Positions 17,506 to 25,780 of a stretch of DNA of 64,000 nucleotides are shown here, piece after piece. The stretch spans positions 3,196,001 to 3,260,000 of the forward strand of contig NZ_CP140155.1 in assembly GCF_034479375.1 (NCBI RefSeq). Direction: 5' to 3'. Each line of letters starts with the position of its first letter. Position 1 is the stretch's first letter. This stretch comes from Rhodopseudomonas palustris. Its GTDB lineage: Bacteria > Pseudomonadota > Alphaproteobacteria > Rhizobiales > Xanthobacteraceae. The notes beneath the pieces were generated by a model. It ran no database searches. It saw only the letters and a program-made list of their open reading frames with translations, and was not told the origin of the DNA. The position numbers and the translations under genes were made by a program.

Positions 17506-17871
17506 ATGCCTATGAAATCCCCTGCCAAATCTCCAACTCGGTCGGCTGCCAAGCGTACGCCCCGACGGCCTGCGAAAACGACTGCGCGCAAGGCGGTGAA
17601 GAGTGGCTTCATCAACGCCCGCGTCGAGCCGAAGCTCAAGAAGAGCGCTGAGGCGGTCCTCGATAAGATCGGACTCTCGACCACCGATGCGGTGACGATC
17701 TTTCTGAAGCAAGTCGTTGCTCATAAGGGTATGCCGTTTCCGGTGAAGGTGCCGAACAAGGAAACCATCCGTGCGATGCGCGAGCTGGACCGTGGTGGCG
17801 GGACACGGCACTATGGCGATGCCGCCTCGATGTTCGCCGAAATTCTCGGGCCCAAGCCTCGGAAATCATGA
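17506..17871 (+). CDS. RelB/DinJ-family antitoxin with basic N-terminal extension
   Basis: Antitoxin of a type II module, neutralising the adjacent YafQ-like toxin and repressing the operon as a dimer. The ribbon-helix-helix core starts around residue 34 (SGFINARVEPKLKKSAEAVL, then DKIGLSTTDAVTIFLKQVVAHKGMPF), matching DinJ/RelB. Unusually, about 32 residues precede it that are almost only Lys, Arg, Ala, Pro, Ser and Thr (KSPAKSPTRSAAKRTPRRPA...), resembling a histone H1 tail. The start is ATG 17506 or 17512. It ends 9 nt before the toxin's GTG. 121 residues versus about 86 for E. coli DinJ; the extension accounts for the difference. Confidence 0.85.
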   Translation: MPMKSPAKSPTRSAAKRTPRRPAKTTARKAVKSGFINARVEPKLKKSAEAVLDKIGLSTTDAVTIFLKQVVAHKGMPFPVKVPNKETIRAMRELDRGGGTRHYGDAASMFAEILGPKPRKS

Positions 17872-17880
17872 GCCATCACC

Positions 17881-18153
17881 GTGCGATCCCTTCGGCTCTC
17901 CACAGCGTTCAAGCGGGACCTGAAACGGATCAATCGCCGAGGCTACGTCACCGCAAGGCTCGATAGAGTTGTCGATGCCCTGCTGTCGGGAGTGCCGCTT
18001 CCGCCAGCCTGCCGTCCACACGCTCTGAAAGGCACGTGGACGGGCTACCTTGAATGCCACATCGGCCCGGATTGGCTTTTGATCTATCGACTGACACCGG
18101 AAGAAGTGCTGCTCGCGAGGACCGGCACCCACTCCGATCTGTTCGACGAATGA
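17881..18153 (+). CDS. YafQ-family mRNA interferase toxin
   Basis: A ribosome-dependent endoribonuclease toxin of the RelE superfamily, 90 residues, starting at GTG 17881. It shows the YafQ layout: LRLSTAFKRDLKRINRRG at the N-terminus, a central LPPACRPHALKGTWTGYLECHIGPDWLLIYR, and the C-terminal LLARTGTHSDLF. The catalytic histidines expected in YafQ are present (CRPHAL, ECHIGPDW, GTHSDLF), with Asp in GPDW. Nothing suggests inactivation. It is paired with the upstream antitoxin in the usual antitoxin-first order. Confidence 0.9.
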   Translation: MRSLRLSTAFKRDLKRINRRGYVTARLDRVVDALLSGVPLPPACRPHALKGTWTGYLECHIGPDWLLIYRLTPEEVLLARTGTHSDLFDE

Positions 18154-18172
18154 TCGCGGCGCTCCCCTATCG

Positions 18173-18257
18173 CCGTTGCCGGGCTTGACCCGGCAATCGA
18201 TCCCAACAAGACTCTTTGTTTGATTTGATGGATCGCCGGGTCAAGCCCGGCGATGAC
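18173..18257. repeat. Palindromic intergenic repeat, family B variant (CCGGGTCAAGCCCGG)
   Basis: Inverted arms GTTGCCGGGCTTGACCCGGC and GCCGGGTCAAGCCCGGCGATG enclose an AT-rich centre. The right arm includes an ATG at 18253, an argument against starting the transglycosylase there. Confidence 0.85.
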
Positions 18258-18273
18258 GTTTGATGAGGTGGCA

Positions 18274-19629
18274 ATGTTGCGGATCCATTCGATGATTGAA
18301 CGATCGTGCGGCTTTGTCGCCGCACTGGCAGTATCAGCAGCGATTGCCTTCTCCGCCTCCCCCGCTTTCGCCCAGCGCGGCGCCACGTGCCATGGCGGGC
18401 AGAGCTTCGATCAGTTCCTCGCCGGACTGAAGCAGAAGGCGGTCGCCGCCGGGGTGTCGCAGCGGGCGATCGCGCAGGCGTCGCCTTATCTGGTCTACGA
18501 CCAGGGCATCGTCAATCGCGACCGCGGGCAGCGGGTGTTCGGGCAGATCTTCACGGTATTCGCCGGGCGGATGGCGTCGGAAGGCCGGCGCGTCAAGGGC
18601 CAACAGATGATCAAGCAGCACGCCCAGGCGTTCGCGCGCGCCGAGAAGGAATACGGCGTGCCGCCGGCGGTGATCGCCGCATTCTGGGCGCTGGAAAGCG
18701 ATTTCGGCGCGGTGCAGGGAAACCTCTCGACGCTGCGCTCGCTGGTATCGCTGGCCTATGACTGCCGCCGCTCCGAAATGTTTCAGCAGGAGACCATCGC
18801 GGCGCTGAAGATCGTCGATCGCGGCGATCTCGCGCCGGCCGAGATGATCGGCTCCTGGGCCGGCGAACTCGGCCAGACGCAGTTTCTGCCGCGGCATTAT
18901 TACGACTACGCGGTCGACTATGACGGCGACGGCCACCGCGACATGCTGCACAGCCCCGCCGACGTGATCGGCTCGACCGCGCACTACATCGCCGCCGGCT
19001 TGAAATGGCGGCGCGGCGAGCCTTGGCTGCAGGAAGTGGCGGTGCCGGCCAATCTGCCGTGGGAGCAGGCCGACCTGCTGGTCAAGCACCCGCGCTCGCA
19101 ATGGGCGCAATGGGGCGTGACCGCAGCCGACGGAAGACCGCTGCAGAATGACAACATGCCAGCCTCGCTGCTGCTGCCGATGGGCCGCCACGGCCCGGCG
19201 TTTCTCGCTTATGCGAATTTCGCCGCCTATACCGAGTGGAATAATTCGCTGATCTATTCCACCACCGCCGGCTATCTCGCCACAAGGATCGCCGGCGCGC
19301 CTCCGATGCGCAAGCCGACCGCGCAGGTCGCGCAACTGCAGCTCAACGAGATGAAGCAATTGCAGCAATTGCTGGTGCGCGCCGGCTTCGACGTCGGCAA
19401 GATCGACGGCATACTCGGCCAGCAGACCCGCAGCGCCGTGAAGGCGATGCAGATCAAGTACGGCCTGCCGGCGGATTCATGGCCCACTGCCGAACTGCTC
19501 ACGAAGATGGGCGGCATGGTTGCGCCCGCACCGTCGGCCTCGACCGAGCCGCCGTTCCGTCCGGCCGCGAGACCCGGCATCGCGCCGGCCGAACGGCGCC
19601 CCCGCAATCCACCGGCGCGCCAGCCATAG
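18274..19629 (+). CDS. Lytic murein transglycosylase (MltB/SLT_2 type) with peptidoglycan-binding domain
   Basis: Cleaves the glycan strand of peptidoglycan to 1,6-anhydro products in the periplasm. ATG 18274 is preferred: it has GAGGTGG just upstream and leads into a signal peptide (SCGFVAALAVSAAIAFSASP, cleavage near AFAQR). The catalytic SLT_2 domain follows (QSFDQFLAGLKQKAVAAGVS; AAFWALESDFGAVQGN, where the Glu of ALESDFG is the expected acid; GSWAGELGQTQFLPRHYYDY; DYDGDGHRDM). A C-terminal PG_binding_1 repeat spans about residues 355-415 (LQQLLVRAGFDVGKIDGILG, then QTRSAVKAMQIKYGLPADSW). It has a Pro/Arg-rich tail. 451 residues. No lipobox is seen, so it is probably soluble in the periplasm. 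Confidence 0.93.
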   Translation: MLRIHSMIERSCGFVAALAVSAAIAFSASPAFAQRGATCHGGQSFDQFLAGLKQKAVAAGVSQRAIAQASPYLVYDQGIVNRDRGQRVFGQIFTVFAGRMASEGRRVKGQQMIKQHAQAFARAEKEYGVPPAVIAAFWALESDFGAVQGNLSTLRSLVSLAYDCRRSEMFQQETIAALKIVDRGDLAPAEMIGSWAGELGQTQFLPRHYYDYAVDYDGDGHRDMLHSPADVIGSTAHYIAAGLKWRRGEPWLQEVAVPANLPWEQADLLVKHPRSQWAQWGVTAADGRPLQNDNMPASLLLPMGRHGPAFLAYANFAAYTEWNNSLIYSTTAGYLATRIAGAPPMRKPTAQVAQLQLNEMKQLQQLLVRAGFDVGKIDGILGQQTRSAVKAMQIKYGLPADSWPTAELLTKMGGMVAPAPSASTEPPFRPAARPGIAPAERRPRNPPARQP

Positions 19630-19708
19630 CGAAATTTCATCCGCGGCGACGTTCCAACTTTCCCCGACTTGCTCTAGGGTCCGGCGCAACAAAACCCGGA
19701 GGAAGAAC

Positions 19709-20893
19709 GTGCGTCATCTTTCCATTGTTGCAGCCGCAGCCTTCGCATTGACCGCGACGGTCGCCGCCCACGCCGACGATCTCAAGATTGCGCTGATCTA
19801 CGGCAAGACCGGCCCGCTCGAAGCCTACGCCAAGCAGACCGAGACCGGCCTGCGGATGGGGCTGGAATACGCGACCAAGGGCACGATGACGCTCGACGGC
19901 CGCAAGATCGTGGTGATCACCAAGGACGACCAGAGCAAGCCCGACCTCTCCAAGGCGGCACTCGCGGAAGCGTACCAGGATGACGGCGCCGATATCGCGA
20001 TCGGCACCTCGTCGTCGGCCGCCGCACTCGCCGACCTGCCGGTCGCAGAAGAAAACAAGAAGATCCTGATCGTCGAGCCCGCGGTCGCCGACCAGATCAC
20101 CGGCGAGAAGTGGAATCGCTACATCTTCCGTACCGGCCGCAACTCGTCGCAGGACGCGATCTCCAACGCGGTGGCGATCGGCAAACCGGGCGTCACCATC
20201 GCCACGCTGGCGCAGGACTACGCGTTCGGCCGCGACGGCGTCGCCGCCTTCAAGGAAGCGCTGGCCAAGACCGGCGCGACGCTCGCGGCCGAGGAATACG
20301 TCCCGACCACGACCACCGACTTCACCGCGGTCGGCCAGCGGCTGTTCGACACGCTGAAGGACAAGCCCGGCCGGAAGATCATCTGGGTGGTGTGGGCCGG
20401 CGGCGGCGATCCCTTGACCAAGCTGCAGGACATGGACCCGAAGCGCTACGGCATCGAGCTGTCCACCGGCGGCAACATCCTGCCCGCGCTCGCCGCCTAC
20501 AAGCGCCTGCCCGGCATGGAAGGCGCGACCTATTACTACTACGACATCCCCAAGAACCCGATCAACGACTGGCTGGTGACCGAGCATCAGAAGCGCTTCA
20601 ACGCGCCGCCGGACTTCTTCACCGCCGGCGGCTTCTCCGCGGCGATGGCGGTCGTCACCGCGGTGCGGAAGGCGAAGTCGACCGACACCGAGAAGCTGAT
20701 CGCCGCGATGGAGGGCATGGAGTTCGACACGCCGAAGGGCAAGATGGTGTTCCGCAAGGAAGACCATCAGGCGCTGCAGAGCATGTATCACTTCAAGGTC
20801 AAGGTCGATCCGGACCTCGCCTGGGCCGTGCTCGAGCCGGTGCGCGAACTGAAGATCGAGGACATGAATATCCCGATCAAGAACAAGCGGTGA
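19709..20893 (+). CDS. livK: Branched-chain amino acid/amide ABC transporter, substrate-binding protein
   Basis: Periplasmic ligand-binding subunit of the Liv-type importer encoded by the next four genes. The start is GTG 19709 after a strong GGAGGAAG site, giving MRHLSIVAAAAFALTATVAA with cleavage near AHADD. The mature protein opens LKIALIYGKTGPLEAYAKQTE, typical of Peripla_BP_6 (Leu/Ile/Val-binding) proteins. It has the hinge pattern of two Rossmann-like lobes (VVITKDDQSKPDLSKAALAE, VAVVTAVRKAKSTDTEKLIAAM). 394 residues. The ligand is not predictable: this family in Rhodopseudomonas binds branched-chain amino acids, amides and aromatic acids. A family A repeat separates it from livG. Confidence 0.9.
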   Translation: MRHLSIVAAAAFALTATVAAHADDLKIALIYGKTGPLEAYAKQTETGLRMGLEYATKGTMTLDGRKIVVITKDDQSKPDLSKAALAEAYQDDGADIAIGTSSSAAALADLPVAEENKKILIVEPAVADQITGEKWNRYIFRTGRNSSQDAISNAVAIGKPGVTIATLAQDYAFGRDGVAAFKEALAKTGATLAAEEYVPTTTTDFTAVGQRLFDTLKDKPGRKIIWVVWAGGGDPLTKLQDMDPKRYGIELSTGGNILPALAAYKRLPGMEGATYYYYDIPKNPINDWLVTEHQKRFNAPPDFFTAGGFSAAMAVVTAVRKAKSTDTEKLIAAMEGMEFDTPKGKMVFRKEDHQALQSMYHFKVKVDPDLAWAVLEPVRELKIEDMNIPIKNKR

Positions 20894-20906
20894 TAGCCAC
20901 ACGGGA

Positions 20907-21000
20907 GTCATTCCGGGGCGCGCGAAGCGCGAACCCGGAATCCCGAGATTGTCACATCGAGATTCCGGGTTCGCGAGCTGCGCTCGCGCCCCGGAATGAC
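20907..21000. repeat. Palindromic intergenic repeat, family A copy 2
   Basis: GTCATTCCGGGGCGCGCGAA at the left and GCGCCCCGGAATGAC at the right, with inner arms GCGAACCCGGAATC and GATTCCGGGTTCGCG. It lies inside the liv operon between livK and livG. Confidence 0.92.
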
Positions 21001-21031
21001 GAACTCTAACGTCGTGCTGGCTCGCTCCCCG

Positions 21032-21796
21032 ATGACCACCCTCGAAACCCAAGCTCTCACCATTCGCTTCGGCGGCCATGTCGCCGTCGATGCTGTGAGT
21101 TGCGCGTTTCGGCCGGGGGAGCTGACCGCGATCGTCGGGCCGAACGGCGCCGGCAAGACCACCTATTTCAACCTGATCTCCGGTCAGTTGCGGCCGAGCG
21201 AGGGCCGCATCCTGTTCGAGGGTGCGGACATCACGCGAATGACCGCGCCGCTGAGGACACGCGCCGGGCTCGGCCGCGCGTTCCAGCTCACCAACCTGTT
21301 CCCCAATCTCAGCGTCGAGGAGAACGTGCGCCTCGCGGTGCAGGCGCGCAGCGGCACGCATTACGACATGCTGCGGCCGTGGCGGACGCGGCGCGATCTG
21401 ATCGACCGCGCCGACGCCATCCTCGACAGCGTCGCGCTCGGCAGCCGCCGCAACGTCGCCGCCACCGCGCTGTCGCATGGCGACCAGCGCAAGCTCGAAG
21501 TCGCGCTGATGATGGCGCTGGAGCCCAAGGTCTACATGTTCGACGAGCCGACCGCCGGCATGAGCGTCGACGAGGTGCCGGTGGTGCTCGATCTGATCGC
21601 GCGGCTGAAGACCGATGCGAGCAAGATCATCCTCTTGGTCGAACACAAGATGGACGTGGTGCGCTCGCTCGCCGATCGCATCATCGTGCTGCATCACGGC
21701 AAGCTCGTCGCCGACGGCAAGCCCGCCGAGGTGATCGCCTCGCCGATCGTGCAGGAGGCCTATCTCGGCATCGCCCCGGGAAAGAGCGCGGCATGA
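21032..21796 (+). CDS. livG: Liv-type ABC transporter ATP-binding protein LivG
   Basis: One of two cytosolic ATPases powering the importer. It has 254 residues from ATG 21032 (MTTLETQALTIRFGGHVAVD). Walker A is GPNGAGKTT (about residue 37). The Liv-specific insertion after the Q-loop reads RAFQLTNLFPNLSVEENV. The signature is ALSHGDQRKLEVAL instead of canonical LSGGQ, a change common in LivG/LivF. Walker B is VYMFDEPTAGMSVDEV and the switch His is in LLVEHKMDVV. The C-terminal IVQEAYLG element is typical of the family. A family E repeat separates it from livF. Confidence 0.95.
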   Translation: MTTLETQALTIRFGGHVAVDAVSCAFRPGELTAIVGPNGAGKTTYFNLISGQLRPSEGRILFEGADITRMTAPLRTRAGLGRAFQLTNLFPNLSVEENVRLAVQARSGTHYDMLRPWRTRRDLIDRADAILDSVALGSRRNVAATALSHGDQRKLEVALMMALEPKVYMFDEPTAGMSVDEVPVVLDLIARLKTDASKIILLVEHKMDVVRSLADRIIVLHHGKLVADGKPAEVIASPIVQEAYLGIAPGKSAA

Positions 21797-21837
21797 GAGA
21801 AGTCATGAATACGTCGATGGTTGCAGTGTTGGTCACG

Positions 21838-21960
21838 ACCTCTCCCCGCACGCAAACGCGCTCCCTCTCCCGCTTGCGGGAGAGGGTTGGGGTGAGGGCG
21901 ACGCTGGCACAGTGCCTGGGGCACCCCCACCCCCGACCCCTCCCCGCAAGGGGGAGGGGA
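21838..21960. repeat. Palindromic intergenic repeat, family E (CTCCC/GGGAG type)
   Basis: Contains CCTCTCCCGCTTGCGGGAGAGG, split as arm CCTCTCCCGC and arm GCGGGAGAGG, and further CCCTCCCC/GGGGAGGG arms at its ends. It fills the livG-livF gap and reaches to 3 nt before the livF ATG, so it supplies the purine-rich ribosome-binding region (GGGGGAGGGGAGA). Confidence 0.88.
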
Positions 21961-21962
21961 GA

Positions 21963-22685
21963 ATGACCGATCTGCTCACTCTCTCCGGCGTGCACACCAA
22001 TATCGGGCGCTATCACATCCTGCAGGGCGTCGATTTCGCAGTCCCTGAGGGCAGGACCACGATGCTGCTCGGGCGCAACGGCGCCGGCAAGACCACGACG
22101 CTGCGCACCATCATGGCGCTGTGGCCGGCGTCGCGTGGCGAGATCACCTTCGCCGGCCGCCGGATCGAGGCGATGGCGACGCCGGATATCGCCCGGCTCG
22201 GCATCGGCTACGTGCCCGAATCGATGGCGGTGTTCTCTGATCTCACCGTGAAGGAAAACCTGATCCTCGCGGCGCGCGACGGCGAGCTCGACGACAAGCG
22301 GCTCGGCTGGGTCTTCGGTTTCTTCCCGGCGCTGCGGAAATTCTGGCTGTCTCGCGCGGGCTCCCTGTCCGGCGGGCAGAAGCAGATGCTGTCTATCGCC
22401 CGCGCGATCGTCGAGCCGCGCAAGCTGCTGCTGATCGACGAGCCGACCAAGGGGCTGGCGCCGGCGATCATCGGATCGCTGATCGAGTGCTTCGCCGAGA
22501 TCAAGCGCAGCGGCGTCACGGTCCTTTTGGTGGAACAGAATTTCCATGTCGCGCAGCAGATCGGCGACGCGGTGCTGGTGATGGACAACGGCGGAATCGT
22601 GCACCGCGGCGAGATGGCCGACCTAGCGGCCGACATCCCGCTGCAGGAGCGGCTGCTCGGCCTCAGCCTGGAGGCGCATCAGTGA
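21963..22685 (+). CDS. livF: Liv-type ABC transporter ATP-binding protein LivF
   Basis: Second cytosolic ATPase of the importer, 240 residues from ATG 21963 (MTDLLTLSGVHTNIGRYHIL). Walker A is GRNGAGKTT, the Q-loop region is GIGYVPESMAVFSDLTVKEN, the signature is SLSGGQKQML (canonical), Walker B is LLLIDEPTKGLAP and the switch His lies in LLVEQNFHVA. Thus LivF keeps a canonical signature while LivG has a diverged one. The gene lies directly behind a family E repeat whose end serves as its Shine-Dalgarno. Confidence 0.95.
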   Translation: MTDLLTLSGVHTNIGRYHILQGVDFAVPEGRTTMLLGRNGAGKTTTLRTIMALWPASRGEITFAGRRIEAMATPDIARLGIGYVPESMAVFSDLTVKENLILAARDGELDDKRLGWVFGFFPALRKFWLSRAGSLSGGQKQMLSIARAIVEPRKLLLIDEPTKGLAPAIIGSLIECFAEIKRSGVTVLLVEQNFHVAQQIGDAVLVMDNGGIVHRGEMADLAADIPLQERLLGLSLEAHQ

Positions 22686-22707
22686 CTTTGAACTCCGCGC
22701 TCTCCCC

Positions 22708-22793
22708 GTCATTGCGAGCCGAAGGCGAAGCAATCCAGAGCGCCGTGCTCGGAGCTGGATTGCTTCGTCGGCTTCGCCTCCTCGCAATGACGG
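22708..22793. repeat. Palindromic intergenic repeat, family C (GCGAAGCAATCC type)
   Basis: Left arm GTCATTGCGAGCCGAAGGCG and right arm containing GGCTTCGCC and CGCAATGAC, with inner GAAGCAATCCAG / CTGGATTGCTTC. It lies in the livF-livH gap. This element type is widespread between Bradyrhizobiaceae genes. Confidence 0.9.
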
Positions 22794-22838
22794 GAAGGCT
22801 GGCCGCGAGAACGACTACAGTGAGGGTGGCTTGAACTC

Positions 22839-23858
22839 ATGACCGACATCCCTGCCCCCTCCGCATCCGATCCGTTGCCGCAGGCCAAGCGCGACCTCGT
22901 GCCGGTGCTGCTGCCGCTGATCCTGGCGCTGCTGATGCTGCCGCTGGTCGGTTCGTTCAGCTCCTGGGTGACGCTGACGGTCGCCAGCCTCGCGATGGGG
23001 ATGATGATCTTCATCATGGCGTCCGGCCTGACGCTGGTATTCGGGCTGATGGACGTGCTGAATTTCGGCCATGGCGCCTTCATCTCGGTCGGCGCCTATG
23101 TGGCGACGCTGGTGCTGCTGCCGCTCGCCGGGATGTCGAGCGCGGATTCGCTGCTGACCAATCTGGCGGTGCTGGTGCCGGCGGCGCTGGCCGCGATGGC
23201 GGTGTCGGGCGCGCTCGGCCTCGTCGTCGAGCGGGTGCTGATCCTGCCGGTCTATGGCCAGCACCTGAAGCAGATCCTGATGACTACAGGCGGGCTGATC
23301 GTTGCGGAACAGGCGCTGTACGCGCTGTGGGGGCCGCAGATCATCCCGCTGCCGTTGCCGACGGCGCTGCGCGGCTCCTTCATCATCGGCGACATCGCGA
23401 TCGCGAAATATCGCCTGCTGGTGCTGCTGGTCGGAATCGTGGTGTTCGTGGCGATCCAGCTCACGCTGAACCGCACGAAAATTGGGCTCCTGATCCGCGC
23501 CGGCGTCGAAAACCGCGAGATGGTCGAGGCGCTCGGCTATCACATCAAGCGGCTGTTCCTCGGCGTGTTCATGGTCGGCTCGGCGCTGGCCGGATTCGGC
23601 GGCATCATGTGGGCGCTATATCGCGAGCAGGTCCACGCCTCGATGGGCAACGAGCTCACCGTTCTGATCTTCATCGTGGTGATCATCGGCGGGCTCGGCT
23701 CGGTCGGCGGCTGCTTCATCGGCGCGCTGCTGGTGGCGATGGTCGCCAATTATGGCGGCTTCCTGGTGCCGAAGCTGGCGCTGGTGTCCAATATCCTGCT
23801 GATGGTCGCGATCCTGATGTGGCGGCCGCGCGGCCTGTATGCGGTGACGTCACGATGA
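22839..23858 (+). CDS. livH: Liv-type ABC transporter permease LivH
   Basis: Inner-membrane permease subunit, 339 residues, about 8 TM helices (VPVLLPLILALLMLPLVGSF; MGMMIFIMASGLTLVFGLMD; AVLVPAALAAMAVSGALGLV; LLVLLVGIVVFVAIQ; TVLIFIVVIIGGLGSVGGCF). The family-typical GLMDVLNFGHGAFISVGAY lies early. The coupling loop region toward LivF/LivG has AGVENREMVEALGYHIKRLF, equivalent to the EAA loop of this importer type. The stop overlaps the livM start (ATGA), indicating coupled translation. Confidence 0.95.
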   Translation: MTDIPAPSASDPLPQAKRDLVPVLLPLILALLMLPLVGSFSSWVTLTVASLAMGMMIFIMASGLTLVFGLMDVLNFGHGAFISVGAYVATLVLLPLAGMSSADSLLTNLAVLVPAALAAMAVSGALGLVVERVLILPVYGQHLKQILMTTGGLIVAEQALYALWGPQIIPLPLPTALRGSFIIGDIAIAKYRLLVLLVGIVVFVAIQLTLNRTKIGLLIRAGVENREMVEALGYHIKRLFLGVFMVGSALAGFGGIMWALYREQVHASMGNELTVLIFIVVIIGGLGSVGGCFIGALLVAMVANYGGFLVPKLALVSNILLMVAILMWRPRGLYAVTSR

Positions 23859-24922
23859 TGATCCTCTCCGGCGATCCGCCGCGCAGCCGGGTGCTGGCGC
23901 TGATCCTGATCGCGATCATCGCTGTGCTGGCGATCACGCCGTTCGTGTTTCCCGGCGCCAAGCCGCTCAACGTCGCCGCCAAGATCTGCATCTTCGCGGC
24001 GCTGGTGGCGTCCTACGATCTCTTGCTCGGCTACACCGGCACGGTGTCGTTCGCGCACACGATGTTCTACGGCATCGGCAGCTACGCGATGGCGATCGCG
24101 CTGTACACGATGGGCCCGGACTGGACCGCCGTCGTGACCGGGATCGTCATCGGCCTGCCGCTGGCGGCGCTGCTGGCGCTCGGCATCGGGCTGTTCTCGC
24201 TGCGGGTCGAGGCGATCTTCTTCGCCATGATCACGCTGGCGGTCGCATCCGCCTTCCTGGTGCTGGCGTCGCAATTGTCGTGGCTGACCGGCGGCGAGGA
24301 CGGCCGCAGCTTCACCCTGCCGGAGTTGCTGCAGCCCGGCACGGTGTTCATCAAGGACCTGTTCGGCGTCCGGGTCACCGGCCGCACCCTGACCTACTAC
24401 ATCATTCTCGTCGGCTGCGCGGCGATGATCCTGGGGCTGCTGCGGGTGGTGAACTCGCCGTTCGGCCGGGTGCTGCAGGCGGTCCGCGAGAACCGCTTCC
24501 GCGCCGAGGCGCTGGGCTATCGCACCGTCTTCCACCTGACTTACGCCAACGTGATCGCCGCACTCGTCGCCGCCTGCGCCGGCGTCCTCAACGCGATGTG
24601 GCTGCGCTATGCGGGGCCCGACACCTCGCTCAGCTTCTCGATCATGCTCGACATTCTGCTGATGGTGGTGATCGGCGGCATGGGCACGATCTACGGTGCG
24701 ATCATCGGCGCCACAATCTTCATCCTGGCGCAGAATTACCTGCAGGCGTTGATGGGCGCGGCCTCCAATGCCGCCGCCGACGCCGGTCTGCCGCTGCTGC
24801 CGGGACTGCTGCACCCGGACCGCTGGCTGCTGTGGCTGGGGCTATTATTCGTCGCCAGCGTGTATTTCTTCCCGACCGGTGTGGTCGGCCGGTTGCGTGG
24901 CGCGCCGAAGCCGGCCGAGTGA
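23855..24922 (+). CDS. livM: Liv-type ABC transporter permease LivM
   Basis: Second permease subunit, 355 residues from ATG 23855, overlapping the livH stop. Multiple TM helices (LALILIAIIAVLAITPFVFP; IFAALVASYDLLLGYTGTVS; FAMITLAVASAFLVLASQLS; YYIILVGCAAMILGLL; IMLDILLMVVIGGMGTIYGA; WLLWLGLLFVASVYFFPTGV). The family-specific LLLGYTGTVSFAHTMFYGIGSY and the coupling loop QAVRENRFRAEALGYRTVFH are present. It closes the five-gene importer. No terminator is obvious directly after it. Confidence 0.95.
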   Translation: MMILSGDPPRSRVLALILIAIIAVLAITPFVFPGAKPLNVAAKICIFAALVASYDLLLGYTGTVSFAHTMFYGIGSYAMAIALYTMGPDWTAVVTGIVIGLPLAALLALGIGLFSLRVEAIFFAMITLAVASAFLVLASQLSWLTGGEDGRSFTLPELLQPGTVFIKDLFGVRVTGRTLTYYIILVGCAAMILGLLRVVNSPFGRVLQAVRENRFRAEALGYRTVFHLTYANVIAALVAACAGVLNAMWLRYAGPDTSLSFSIMLDILLMVVIGGMGTIYGAIIGATIFILAQNYLQALMGAASNAAADAGLPLLPGLLHPDRWLLWLGLLFVASVYFFPTGVVGRLRGAPKPAE

Positions 24923-25253
24923 ATTCAACGAAAGTTGCAGGCCGCCGCGCCTGGTGGATGGTTTGAATTGTTCTCGTCCCGCGCCGTCCAGCGCTATGCG
25001 CCTGCGCAGGGGGTAGATCACACCCGCGCCCAGCACCTGACACCACCACCCGGTGTCAAAATGCCTATTTCGCCCCTTGATACCTCTAAATAGACGCCCG
25101 CCGCGGCGAACTGACCCATTTCGATATGCGCTAGATCAACGTCTGTGCAGTGCAAAAAAGTATCCTGCTGCCGTTCGAAGGGCCTCCCTTCAATCGACCT
25201 CTGGGCCTCTCTCCCCGCTTGGGGAGCGCGCCCGACCAAACAGGAAGTTGGAA
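24923..25253. other. 331-nt gene-free stretch with a FixK/FNR-like site
   Basis: No convincing gene on either strand. It holds ATGCGCTAGATCAA at 25126-25139. Read on the minus strand this is TTGATCTAGCGCAT, one base off the FixK/FNR pattern TTG(A/C)-N6-(T/G)CAA. A purine-rich AGGAAG at 25242-25247 serves the following gene. Confidence 0.5.
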
Positions 25254-25595
25254 ATGACACTGCTCATCGTGCTCACAGCACTGGCTTTCGCCGCCGCCAT
25301 TGTGGTGGCGCGCGTGCTCGCAACCGCCGCTCCGGCCGGTAAATTGGTGTCGCAGGCCGCCGGCGCCGCCACCATGGTGGTCGCGCCGATCGTCACGCTG
25401 GTGATCGCCATCGTGCTCGGCAAGTTCGGTGTCGGCGGCGAAGCCCTCGGGGCGAGCGAGATCCTGCGCGCCGCCGCCCTGCCCGCGTTCTGCACGCTGT
25501 TCGTGGCGCCGCTGGCATTCTGGTTCTTCCGCCGCCAGCGCCGGGCGCTGACCGCTCAGGACCGCGCTCGCGCGGCGACCGCTTCCGCTCATTGA
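25254..25595 (+). CDS. Small hypothetical integral membrane protein
   Basis: 113 residues, function unknown. The start ATG 25254 has AGGAAG seven bases upstream. Three predicted TM helices (LLIVLTALAFAAAIVVARVL; AGAATMVVAPIVTLVIAIVL; ALPAFCTLFVAPLAFWFF) are followed by a short basic tail (FRRQRRALTAQDRARAATA). It is a single gene bounded by an upstream FixK-like site and a downstream hairpin terminator. Nothing in it points to a catalytic role. Confidence 0.75.
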   Translation: MTLLIVLTALAFAAAIVVARVLATAAPAGKLVSQAAGAATMVVAPIVTLVIAIVLGKFGVGGEALGASEILRAAALPAFCTLFVAPLAFWFFRRQRRALTAQDRARAATASAH

Positions 25596-25601
25596 ACTGA
25601 C

Positions 25602-25643
25602 GCCCGGCGGGGGGGGGGAAACCGCCGCCCGCCGGGCAATTTT
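25602..25643 (+). terminator. Rho-independent terminator
   Basis: GCCCGGCGGG (25602-25611) pairs with CCCGCCGGGC (25628-25637) and is followed by AATTTT. It lies 7 nt after the stop of the small membrane protein. The loop contains a run of G residues. Confidence 0.85.
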
Positions 25644-25740
25644 AAGCAGTTTTCTTCTGCTTCAGGCGCCCTGTTTCGGAATTGCCGTCCAGACTTCATG
25701 CAGCCGCATCTATTTTGTGCGGCGCCATTGTGTTTGCCTC

Positions 25741-25780
25741 GGAACGCCCCAAGTTCCTTCCATCCGCAATGTTCCGGAAC
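25741..25780. promoter_or_regulatory. GGAAC/GTTCC inverted repeats upstream of the ene-reductase
   Basis: GGAAC (25741-25745) and GTTCC (25753-25757) form one inverted repeat. GTTCCGGAAC (25771-25780) is a second, perfect 10-bp palindrome ending 6 bp before the ATG at 25787. Candidate regulator sites; the regulator is not identified. Confidence 0.4.

Noticed and set aside
18253..18273. Start of the transglycosylase at ATG 18253
   Set aside because: This ATG lies in the arm of a repeat element; ATG 18274 has a better ribosome-binding site and precedes the signal peptide.
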